Assembly: GCA_028279205.1 (NCBI GenBank)
Contig: JANQSR010000080.1
Location: forward strand, 1-8,828
Length of the DNA: 8,828 bases
Source: Simkania sp.
Lineage (GTDB): Bacteria; Chlamydiota; Chlamydiia; Chlamydiales; Simkaniaceae
Reading direction: 5' to 3'
The translations under genes were made by a program, and so were the position numbers. Shown one piece after another: positions 1 through 5,374 of this stretch. The stretch's first letter is position 1. The number at the start of each line of letters is the position of its first letter. A model generated the notes under the pieces. It made no database searches. It was given only the letters and a program-made list of their open reading frames with translations, and had not been told where the DNA came from.

Positions 1-1195
1 CCCCTCGATCATTGAAGGCGAGTGAGAGGGGAGGACCCTTTTGCATCTTATCCTCTCTTTTGGCCGGGCTAGACAAGTTCTTCACAAGGGCGGCGAGGCG
101 GCGAGGCCCTCCAAACATCTCGATTTTTTCGAAGGGCACATTTTGTTCTTTAAAGAGTTTTTCCAACCCCCCTTTCAAGCTCGAAAGACCGATCGGAATG
201 AAAGTTGGAGGCAGTTCTTCCGATCCAATCTCAAGAAGAAAGTCCTCCTTATCAAAAGAGGGGGCAGTCTTTGATAAGGAGAGCTCGGTTACTCCCTTTT
301 CTTTCCCTTCTTCTGATCGTGCATCCAATCCCATTAAGGGAAAGTTGAGTCTTTCTCTAGACTTTAAAAATTCAGCAGCAACCCTTTTGGATAGAGTGCG
401 GATACGCATGATGTAACCCACACGCTCAGTGACCGAGAACGAGCCGCGCGCTTCGAGCAGGTTGAAAGCGTGGGAGGCTTTGAGGACAAAGTCGTAGGCG
501 GGGAGGGGGAGCTTACGGTCGATAAGAAAGAGAGCCTCTTTTTCAAAATCATCAAAATGGTGTTTCCACATAGGAGTCGATCCTAGGTGGAAATTATAAT
601 TGCTCCATTCGGTCTCACTTTCCCTAAAAAGATCTCCGTAGGTCAGTCTCTCATTCCACTTCATCTCAAACAAGTGCCCCTTTTTCTGTGAGGCCATGCA
701 GATCCGCTCCAGTCCATAGGTTAGCTCGACGCTGATCGGATTTAAAGCGTGACCCCCCATCGATTGAAAATAGGTGAATTGAGTGATCTCCATCCCATCT
801 AGCCACACTTCCCAACCCAGACCCCAAGCCCCCAAAGTGGGTGATTCCCAGTCATCGTGAACAAACCGAATGTCATGATTTTTAAGCTCAAAACCCAACA
901 TTTCGAGCGATTGAATGTACCTATCTTGGATATCAGGAGGGGAGGGTTTCATGATCACTTGTAACTGATGAAACAGTTGAACGCGGTTGGGGTTATCCCC
1001 AAATCGACCATCTTGAGGGCGCCTGGAAGGCTCGACATAGACAGTGTTAAAAGGTTCAGGCCCCAAACAACGAAGAAAGGTTGCCGGGTTAAATGTTCCC
1101 GCACCCACTTCTAGATCGTAGCCCTGTTGAACTACGCATCCTTGATCTGCCCAGAAGCGTAAAAGGGATGTGATGATTTCTTGAAATGAGAGCAT
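1..1195 (-). CDS. glyQS: Glycyl-tRNA synthetase, fused alpha-beta chain, N-terminal part
   Basis: Charges tRNA-Gly with glycine in the cytoplasm. The visible 398 codons contain the whole alpha (catalytic) part and the start of the beta part; the gene continues beyond the left edge. Residues 1-90 carry typical GlyQ motifs: GAGTFNPATFLR at 31-42, then YVEPSRRPQDGRFGDNPNR at 53-71. A Lys/Ser-rich linker follows, and from about residue 319 the beta-subunit opening FLLEIGSEELPP appears, then FGGPRRLA. The two chains are therefore one polypeptide, as known for chlamydiae, where most bacteria use two genes. The ATG at 1195-1193 is chosen because it matches the family N-terminus (LSFQEII) and a stop lies three codons upstream. 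No strong ribosome-binding site is visible. No frameshift was found. It is divergent from the small ORF at 1267. Confidence 0.95.
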   Translation of the reverse strand, partial: MLSFQEIITSLLRFWADQGCVVQQGYDLEVGAGTFNPATFLRCLGPEPFNTVYVEPSRRPQDGRFGDNPNRVQLFHQLQVIMKPSPPDIQDRYIQSLEMLGFELKNHDIRFVHDDWESPTLGAWGLGWEVWLDGMEITQFTYFQSMGGHALNPISVELTYGLERICMASQKKGHLFEMKWNERLTYGDLFRESETEWSNYNFHLGSTPMWKHHFDDFEKEALFLIDRKLPLPAYDFVLKASHAFNLLEARGSFSVTERVGYIMRIRTLSKRVAAEFLKSRERLNFPLMGLDARSEEGKEKGVTELSLSKTAPSFDKEDFLLEIGSEELPPTFIPIGLSSLKGGLEKLFKEQNVPFEKIEMFGGPRRLAALVKNLSSPAKREDKMQKGPPLSLAFNDRG

Positions 1196-1228
1196 AGGCA
1201 GTTAAGGTTATAAGAATAATCTGTTTTT

Positions 1229-1237
1229 TGCTAGAAT
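1229..1237 (+). promoter_or_regulatory. Possible extended -10 promoter
   Basis: TGCTAGAAT fits an extended -10 element (TG-n-TAGAAT, hexamer 1232-1237). The best -35 is a poor TTATAA at 1208-1213 with an 18-bp spacer. It points towards the small ORF at 1267. Seen by eye only. Confidence 0.35.
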
Positions 1238-1266
1238 CGTCTGAAATTTTCTTAAGAGTTGGGTTT

Positions 1267-1359
1267 ATGAATTTAGTCGGTCAAACTCAAGACCAGATCA
1301 AAAGTTGGCTTGAAAGTGTCGAAGAGTCCTCTTACCAGTTCCTCATTAGTGTAAGTTAG
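1267..1359 (+). CDS. Small orphan ORF, 30 codons, possible gene remnant
   Basis: An ATG ORF of 30 residues lies between the divergent starts of glyQS and pgsA. AAGAG at 1254-1258 stands 8 bases before the ATG and an extended -10 element lies just upstream, so it has plausible expression signals. The peptide begins MNLVGQTQDQIKSWLES and then stops. The pattern L-x-G-x-(4-5)-I-K-x-W-L is reminiscent of the N-terminus of RlmN-type 23S rRNA methyltransferases, but nothing resembling the rest of such a protein follows in any frame. It may be a decayed or truncated gene, a leader peptide, or chance. Function not assigned. Confidence 0.3.
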   Translation: MNLVGQTQDQIKSWLESVEESSYQFLISVS

Positions 1360-1586
1360 ATTTTAAAATTCACACAAATTTTAATTAACCATTTCCTCTC
1401 TTATAGAAATTTAGCTTTATATTAGGTTCAATTTTTTGTTATACTTCCCCTTGCAATACAAAAAAAAGCTTTCGGATTTGGCGAGAAAAAAGTATAAGAA
1501 CCTTTAGCTTTGGTAGCTGCACAAGTGCTTGGTATTTGGGTTAGGATTAGTAGAATTAAAAGGTATTATCTGGAGATTTAGGATCA
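1360..1586. other. AT-rich spacer upstream of pgsA
   Basis: No ORF or RNA gene is recognised here. The stretch is AT-rich. TGTTATACT at 1437-1445 fits an extended -10 promoter (hexamer TATACT, 1440-1445) with only a weak TTTATA at 1416-1421 as -35. If used, it would give pgsA a leader of roughly 135 bases. Together with 1196-1359 this fills the gap between glyQS and pgsA. Confidence 0.4.
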
Positions 1587-2210
1587 GTGGACTCTCAAAG
1601 TGGAGCTAGAAGCTTTTTTCCCGTCAGTTTGCCCATGGTCTTGACGGTTGGACGGATCTTTATTAGCCCCGTCTTTCTTATTTTTTACCTCAAGTATCAA
1701 CATTTGGGGATCTCTTTGCACATGCTTCCTTTTGTGTTGCTTTTCCTTTTGGGGCTATCGGAGCTTTCAGATTTCTTTGATGGTTACCTGGCTCGTAAAT
1801 TCAACGGCGTAACAAGGCTCGGCAAAGTGCTCGATCCCATGGCAGATAGCATCACCCGTTTGACGATCCTACTGACCTTCACACAGGGACTTATTCGATT
1901 GCCTCTGCTTCTCGTTTTTGCCTTCATCTATCGGGATGTGATGATTAGCACGCTTAGAACGATTTGCGCTCTTAATGGAGTGACTCTTGCAGCGAGAACA
2001 AGTGGAAAGATCAAAGCCTTCTTGCAAGCATCTTCTATCTTTTTGATCCTCATTCTCATGATCCCTTATTCTTGGGGGGTGCTCTCCTTAGCGGGGCTCC
2101 AAAAACTGAGCTTCTTTATAACCTTGGTTGCCGCCTGTTACACCATCTATTCGGGTATTGAGTATGCTCATACCAATCGCGCCTATATCAGGCAGGTGTG
2201 GAAAAGGTAG
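1587..2210 (+). CDS. pgsA: CDP-diacylglycerol-glycerol-3-phosphate 3-phosphatidyltransferase
   Basis: Transfers a phosphatidyl group from CDP-diacylglycerol to glycerol 3-phosphate, the committed step of phosphatidylglycerol synthesis, in the inner membrane. The CDP-alcohol phosphatidyltransferase signature D-x2-D-G-x2-A-R-x8-G-x3-D-x3-D is complete, with D62, D65, G66, A69, R70, G79, D83 and D87. Several hydrophobic membrane segments are visible, for example around residues 24-35, 46-58 and 148-160. At 207 residues it has a normal length. The start is GTG, with GGAG at 1572-1575 eleven bases upstream. An in-frame ATG at codon 17 is an alternative, since family members often begin close to the LPxxLTxxR stretch. 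It converges on glgA with 14 bases between the stops. A sibling enzyme such as phosphatidylserine synthase is possible but less likely. Confidence 0.92.
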   Translation: MDSQSGARSFFPVSLPMVLTVGRIFISPVFLIFYLKYQHLGISLHMLPFVLLFLLGLSELSDFFDGYLARKFNGVTRLGKVLDPMADSITRLTILLTFTQGLIRLPLLLVFAFIYRDVMISTLRTICALNGVTLAARTSGKIKAFLQASSIFLILILMIPYSWGVLSLAGLQKLSFFITLVAACYTIYSGIEYAHTNRAYIRQVWKR

Positions 2211-2224
2211 GATTGAGCCTTCTC

Positions 2225-3670
2225 TTAACCGAGTAAGGAGCGATACAGTTCAATATAAAGTTTGGCAGGTGTTTCCCAGCTCCAATCTTTTTTAAGCCCA
2301 TTTTTTATCAAATCTAGATGTCCATTTTTCTGAAAATTGTCAAATGCCCTATCAATCGCTCTTTCTAGACCTTTTTTCGAGGGCTGATTAAAAGTGTATC
2401 CATTCCTTTGATCAGGAGAAAGGGAGCTTTCATCAATATCGAAGATGGTCTCTTTTAGCCCACCGACTTGATGAACGATAGGAAGGGTGGCGTAACGAAG
2501 CGCGATCATTTGGGTAAGACCGCACGGTTCGAAAAGGGATGGGATGAGAATAAAATGAGCAGAAGCGTAAGCTAGATGGGTTAGTGGCTCGTCATATCTG
2601 AAACAGAGATAGCAGCTTGGGTGATTTTGATATTCTGCTTCTAAAGCGTCAAAATATTTTTTGGTTTTTGCCTCGTGCAAAGTTCCAATTAGGATAAATT
2701 GCCCCCCTTTTTTTAGCACATACTCGAGACCATGCCCAATGAGCTCTGGCCCTTTTTGCTCAACCAAACGGGTAATCACAATAAAGAGGGGGGTCTCCTT
2801 GCGCTCCATCTTTAACCGTTTGAGAAGATGGGCACGGTTTTTTTTCTTTCCCTCGATCACCGTTTCGATGTTTGTTGGATAAGGAGAAAAATTTTGAATC
2901 ACAAAAGGGTCGGTTGTTGGATCCCAATAATCGGTATCGATCCCATTGAGAATACCTCGAAATTTACCCTCCCTTTTTGCCAAAAGCGTGCCGAGCTCAT
3001 CCGTTGGTTGATCTTTGATTTCTCGAGCATAAGATGAAGAGACGGTCGTAATGAAATCGGAGTAGAAAGCCCCCCCTTTCAAACAGTTGACCGTTCCAGG
3101 TCTTTCCCTTTCTTGTAACGCTTCTTTATCAAAAAGGGTTTGAAATTTTAATCCCACAGGGACTAACTCTTCCCTTTTACACCTCCCTTGATGGGATAGA
3201 TTGTGAATCGTTGTCACGATCTTCTTGATCACAAGTCCGAGTCTTTGCCCGAGTCTTTGTCTTTGATAGACCTCCCGATACATGGGGGCGCAAAGGGCAC
3301 ACATCCAGTCATGAATATGCAAGATATCGATCTCTCTTTGCCTTTTTAAAAGGTAGTCAAGAGCCTTCTTTACAAAGCATGCAAAGCGCAAGACATCATC
3401 TTCCTCTCCATAGATCCTTCCCCTTTCAAAATATGTCTTAGATTTGATGAAAATCAGCTCTACTCCATCCAGAGCTTTATAGAAAATCCCCCTTTCAACC
3501 CTTCCGGGTTTTTCGAGTCTTTCCCATTCGATGGTTCCATATAGAGGAATGATCACCTCTACGTTCTGCCCAAAACGGACGAGAGCTTTGCTCAAACCCT
3601 GAACCACATCACCGAGTCCCCCAACTTTTGCAAAGGGTGCATACTCTGTTGTTAGGTGGACAATGCGCAT
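2225..3670 (-). CDS. glgA: Glycogen synthase (ADP-glucose type, GT5)
   Basis: Extends alpha-1,4-glucan chains using a nucleotide-sugar donor, normally ADP-glucose, in glycogen synthesis. The 481-residue length is typical. N-terminal motif KVGGLGDV at 15-22 holds the donor-contacting Lys15. HIHDW at 118-122, TIHN at 154-157, KGG at 198-200 and NGID-x3-W from 242 follow in the expected order. In the C-terminal Rossmann domain, R301, K306 and E381 in LFEPCGLTQ correspond to the catalytic Arg, Lys and Glu of the E. coli enzyme. No frameshift is seen. The ATG at 3670 gives the family N-terminus; upstream GGGGA is about 20 bases away, so the ribosome-binding site is weak. It converges on pgsA and reads away from the accessory region. 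Confidence 0.97.
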   Translation of the reverse strand: MRIVHLTTEYAPFAKVGGLGDVVQGLSKALVRFGQNVEVIIPLYGTIEWERLEKPGRVERGIFYKALDGVELIFIKSKTYFERGRIYGEEDDVLRFACFVKKALDYLLKRQREIDILHIHDWMCALCAPMYREVYQRQRLGQRLGLVIKKIVTTIHNLSHQGRCKREELVPVGLKFQTLFDKEALQERERPGTVNCLKGGAFYSDFITTVSSSYAREIKDQPTDELGTLLAKREGKFRGILNGIDTDYWDPTTDPFVIQNFSPYPTNIETVIEGKKKNRAHLLKRLKMERKETPLFIVITRLVEQKGPELIGHGLEYVLKKGGQFILIGTLHEAKTKKYFDALEAEYQNHPSCYLCFRYDEPLTHLAYASAHFILIPSLFEPCGLTQMIALRYATLPIVHQVGGLKETIFDIDESSLSPDQRNGYTFNQPSKKGLERAIDRAFDNFQKNGHLDLIKNGLKKDWSWETPAKLYIELYRSLLG

Positions 3671-3805
3671 AAATCTATCCGAACAAAAGTTCCCCTCACA
3701 CCTTATTTTTAATTTTTCTTCTGAAAAATTGAAAGTGAAAATTTTAGACTGACTAAAAACTGATTTCGAAAAAGTCTTGCTTTTTATTAAATTGTTTGAG
3801 AAAAA

Positions 3806-3985
3806 ATGATTTGTGAGATCCTTCCATTTTTTATAATCAAACCCCTTGGGAGAATGACAAGAAGAACGAAGGTAGTTTCTAAAACGGAGGAAATGGTTGA
3901 TACAACTATCAAGTTGTGGTCTGCTCTTTCAAACCCAGAAACATTCACTTCATTTCAAGGGTTAGCGATGTCATCTTTTAGGTAA
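3806..3985 (+). CDS. Possible small ORF ending in the left direct repeat, 59 codons
   Basis: An ATG ORF whose last 28 residues are encoded by the left 95-bp repeat, ending TFTSFQGLAMSSFR. An internal ATG at 3854 is preceded by GGGAGA but almost without spacing; the 3806 ATG has only a weak GAG upstream. The same frame is open in the right repeat copy and aligns with one codon of length difference at the left end (K-T-EEMVDTTIKLW here, KRMCEMWDTTIKLW there). That suggests both once encoded the C-terminus of the same protein. No family recognised. It may be a gene fragment rather than a working gene. Confidence 0.25.
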   Translation: MICEILPFFIIKPLGRMTRRTKVVSKTEEMVDTTIKLWSALSNPETFTSFQGLAMSSFR

Positions 3986-3993
3986 ACACTCTC
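3899..3993 (+). repeat. 95-bp direct repeat, left copy
   Basis: Matches 4996-5090 at 92 of 95 positions, at a constant offset of 1097 bases. The differences are at 3921/5018, 3938/5035 and 3950/5047. A looser match extends to the left as far as AAACGGA. A 6-bp stem with ATCA loop (3902-3917) is kept in both copies. The two copies flank the low-complexity ORF. Confidence 0.95.
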
Positions 3994-4096
3994 TAAAATT
4001 TAAATCATTACTTTGCAGGGATCCTGCTGCTCCTTGGGGTAAATTTTCTTTCTTTAAAGTCATCTTTTTGTTACTGTTCTGTTATTTCTTAAAAAT

Positions 4097-4104
4097 AAGG
4101 AGGT
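4097..4104 (+). promoter_or_regulatory. Perfect Shine-Dalgarno sequence before a TTG start
   Basis: AAGGAGGT is an exact anti-SD complement, four bases before TTG at 4109. It is the strongest ribosome-binding site in the window, it decides the start of the Ala/Val-rich ORF, and it supports plus-strand reading of the low-complexity block. Confidence 0.7.
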
Positions 4105-4108
4105 AGTT

Positions 4109-4639
4109 TTGGCAACTTGCATTAATTCCAATCAAGCCCTATCAGCAGTGTCAGGAGGAGTAGCAGAAGTAGGAGTAGCAGAAGTAGGAGTAGCAGAAGT
4201 AGGAGTAGTAGAAGGAGCAGATACAGTAGCAGCATTAGGAGCATTAGCAATAGCAGCTACAGCAGCAGTAGGAGTATTGGCAAGAGGAGATACATTATCA
4301 GAAGTAGAAGTAGTAGCAAGAGCAGATAGAGTAGCAGCAGTAGGAGCATTAGCAATAGCAGCTACAGCAGGAGCAGTAGTAGCAGCAGCAGGAGCAGTAG
4401 TAGCAACAGGATTAGCAGCAGCAGAAGCAGTAGGAGTAGCAGAAGGAGCAGAAGGAGCAACAGCAGGATTAGTAGGAACAGCAGCAGCAGTAGTAGCAGC
4501 AGTAGGAGCAGCAGTAGTAGCAGCAGTAGGAGCAGCAGTAGGAGCAGCAGGAGCAGCAGGAGCAGCAAGATTAGCAACAGTAGAGGAAGGAGCAAACGAG
4601 CGAGTTAAAATCAATTTTATTTTAACTCGTCGTCCCTGA
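4109..4639 (+). CDS. Ala/Val/Gly-rich low-complexity protein, 176 residues
   Basis: No family recognised. The start is TTG, chosen for the perfect AAGGAGGT at 4097-4104. Residues 1-15 (MATCINSNQALSAVS) are of ordinary composition. From residue 16 to about 165 the protein is almost only Ala, Val, Gly, Glu and Leu. GVAEV is repeated three times from residue 17. A longer unit, ADxVAAxGALAIAATA, occurs at 37-52 and 72-87. The tail is ordinary and basic (NERVKINFILTRRP). Nearly every codon in the block ends in A (GCA, GTA, GGA, GAA, TTA, ATA), unlike the neighbouring genes. The N-terminus could suit a secreted effector, but this is a guess. The opposite strand has an open Ala/Pro/Thr frame without a good start, so orientation is likely but not certain. 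Confidence 0.5.
   Translation: MATCINSNQALSAVSGGVAEVGVAEVGVAEVGVVEGADTVAALGALAIAATAAVGVLARGDTLSEVEVVARADRVAAVGALAIAATAGAVVAAAGAVVATGLAAAEAVGVAEGAEGATAGLVGTAAAVVAAVGAAVVAAVGAAVGAAGAAGAARLATVEEGANERVKINFILTRRP
4140..4590 (+). repeat. (AGN)n low-complexity tract with nested tandem repeats
   Basis: About 450 bases are built almost entirely of AGN triplets (AGC, AGT, AGG, AGA). Inside are three exact copies of the 15-mer GGAGTAGCAGAAGTA at 4157-4171, 4172-4186 and 4187-4201, plus a degenerate fourth. A near-identical 48-bp unit lies at 4217-4264 and 4322-4369, 105 bases apart. The third quarter and end are irregular mixes of GCAGCAGTA and GGAGCA. Such a tract is prone to slippage in multiples of three, which would leave the reading frame intact. 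Confidence 0.95.
4601..4629. terminator. 11-bp perfect hairpin at the end of the low-complexity ORF
   Basis: CGAGTTAAAAT at 4601-4611 pairs perfectly with ATTTTAACTCG at 4619-4629 around a 7-base loop. It overlaps the last codons of the 4109 ORF. No T-run follows on either strand, so it is not a classical intrinsic terminator. It may stabilise the 3' end of a transcript or act as a weak terminator. Confidence 0.4.
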
Positions 4640-4793
4640 AAATATACGTGAATCCTTGTCTATCTGAGAGAGAAGCTTGATTTAAAGGTGTTTTTGATTT
4701 AAGTGACGGCTCTACTAGCTTGCCTCAAAAGATTTGCTCACATCCTAAATCGTACAACTTATCCAGTCCTCGGCTCAGCCTATCATCTGTGAT
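4640..4793. other. Spacer without recognised feature
   Basis: Nothing is recognised here apart from TTGATTTAA occurring twice between 4677 and 4712. The frame of the following ORF is open from 4749 but offers no usual start codon before 4794. Confidence 0.4.
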
Positions 4794-5078
4794 GTGCTCA
4801 GCATCTATCGAACGGCCGATGAGCCTGGAAATTGGTTTAGAGCTGAAAAATTGTGCTTCTTCCATATCAACACTCCAGATTTAAATGAAAAATTGAAAAG
4901 AATAATAGGAGATGTCATTCTGCTTGGCAATTCTTCATTCTTTGCAGAGCCGTCAAAAAAAATCCGAAATATTCAAACGGATGTGCGAAATGTGGGATAC
5001 AACTATCAAGTTGTGGTGTGCTCTTTCAAACCCACAAACATTCACTCCATTTCAAGGGTTAGCGATGTCATCTTTTAG
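4794..5078 (+). CDS. Orphan ORF, 94 codons, doubtful
   Basis: Starts with GTG (no SD seen) and ends inside the right 95-bp repeat. I recognise no family and see no signal peptide or membrane segment. Its frame is not kept in the left repeat copy, where a TGA precedes the repeat immediately; another frame (4912-5082) is open in both copies. It may therefore be an accidental ORF or part of a decayed gene. Confidence 0.25.
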   Translation: MLSIYRTADEPGNWFRAEKLCFFHINTPDLNEKLKRIIGDVILLGNSSFFAEPSKKIRNIQTDVRNVGYNYQVVVCSFKPTNIHSISRVSDVIF

Positions 5079-5082
5079 GTAA
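4912..5082 (+). pseudogene. Possible gene fragment ending in the right direct repeat, 56 codons
   Basis: ATG ORF in a different frame from the 94-codon ORF. Its C-terminal 28 residues match those of the 3806-3985 ORF except S/C, E/Q and S/P. All three base differences between the repeats change an amino acid in this frame, so there is no sign of purifying selection. AGGAG lies directly against the ATG, too close for good initiation. Best read as a duplicated fragment of unknown origin. Confidence 0.25.
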
Positions 5083-5090
5083 ACACTCTC
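4996..5090 (+). repeat. 95-bp direct repeat, right copy
   Basis: Right partner of 3899-3993, with three mismatches. Both copies end after TAAACACTCTC; beyond this they diverge into unrelated A/T-rich sequence. Recombination between the copies would delete 1097 bases, including the low-complexity ORF. Confidence 0.95.
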
Positions 5091-5218
5091 AAAAAAGTTT
5101 ACATCTCTTGCGAATTTTTCTCTAAATCGGAGGAACCAGAAACAGATGGACTACCTCATTTCAGTGCTTGCTGAAGGCAGGACATTATCATTTTGCCCTA
5201 CATTAGGGTTGGAAGTTC
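5091..5218. other. Spacer before the tRNA promoter, with a minimal ORF
   Basis: GGAGGA at 5129-5134 precedes an ATG at 5146 by 11 bases and opens a 32-codon frame ending at the TAG of the tRNA promoter -10 box (5242-5244). The peptide has no recognisable features, so I do not call it a gene. Confidence 0.3.
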
Positions 5219-5247
5219 TTGAAAAAAATCAAAAATCAGGGTAGAAT
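5219..5247 (+). promoter_or_regulatory. Sigma-70-type promoter for tRNA-Gln (and perhaps prs)
   Basis: TTGAAA at 5219-5224 and TAGAAT at 5242-5247 are separated by exactly 17 bases, ending about 20 bases before the tRNA. It is the best full promoter in the window. With no terminator between the tRNA and prs (35 bases), read-through into prs is likely. Confidence 0.7.
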
Positions 5248-5267
5248 CGACGTTTTATTTGAGCTAA

Positions 5268-5339
5268 TGGGGTGTAGCCAAGCGGTAAGGCAGCGGCTTT
5301 TGGTGCCGCCATGCGGAGGTTCGAATCCTCCCACCCCAA
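5268..5339 (+). tRNA. tRNA-Gln (anticodon UUG)
   Basis: Full cloverleaf by eye. Acceptor stem TGGGGTG (5268-5274) pairs with CACCCCA (5332-5338); discriminator A is at 5339. Anticodon stem GCGGC/GCCGC encloses the loop TTTTGGT at 5298-5304, with anticodon TTG at 5300-5302. The T arm contains GGTTCGAATCC. CCA is not encoded. In chlamydiae this tRNA is charged with glutamate and then amidated to Gln by the GatCAB pathway (general knowledge, not seen here). Confidence 0.97.
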
Positions 5340-5374
5340 ATAAAAATCTAATCCGATAAATCAAGGCGTAGTCT

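Larger units (their letters stand above)
3671..4096. other. Accessory spacer between glgA and the low-complexity ORF
   Basis: AT-rich DNA with no conserved gene. It holds the left copy of a 95-bp direct repeat (3899-3993) and a small ORF described separately. A short stem GCAGG-GAT-CCTGC lies at 4015-4027. No convincing promoter was found on the plus strand upstream of the SD at 4097. Confidence 0.5.

Noticed and set aside
12..416. Plus-strand ORF of 134 codons
   Set aside because: Shadow of the glyQS reading frame on the opposite strand.
3899..3940. DTTIKLW resembles a WD40-repeat strand
   Set aside because: Only seven residues match, with no GH or other WD repeat units upstream or downstream in either copy.
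4362..4595. Minus-strand poly-Leu ORF of 77 codons
   Set aside because: Pure by-product of the AGN triplet tract read in a third frame; no independent start signals.
4132..4614. Minus-strand ORF of 160 codons, Ala/Pro/Thr-rich
   Set aside because: It needs a TTG start without any SD, while the plus strand has a perfect SD. Kept as an alternative in the findings, not called as a gene.
4140..5090. CRISPR array or insertion sequence
   Set aside because: Repeats are contiguous or only two in number, with no regular spacers, no terminal inverted repeats and no transposase-like ORF.
3878..5135. TCTAAANCGGAGGAA near 3878 and near 5121 (14 of 15 matching)
   Set aside because: Position relative to the 95-bp repeats is different in the two cases, and one such match is expected by chance in a window this size.
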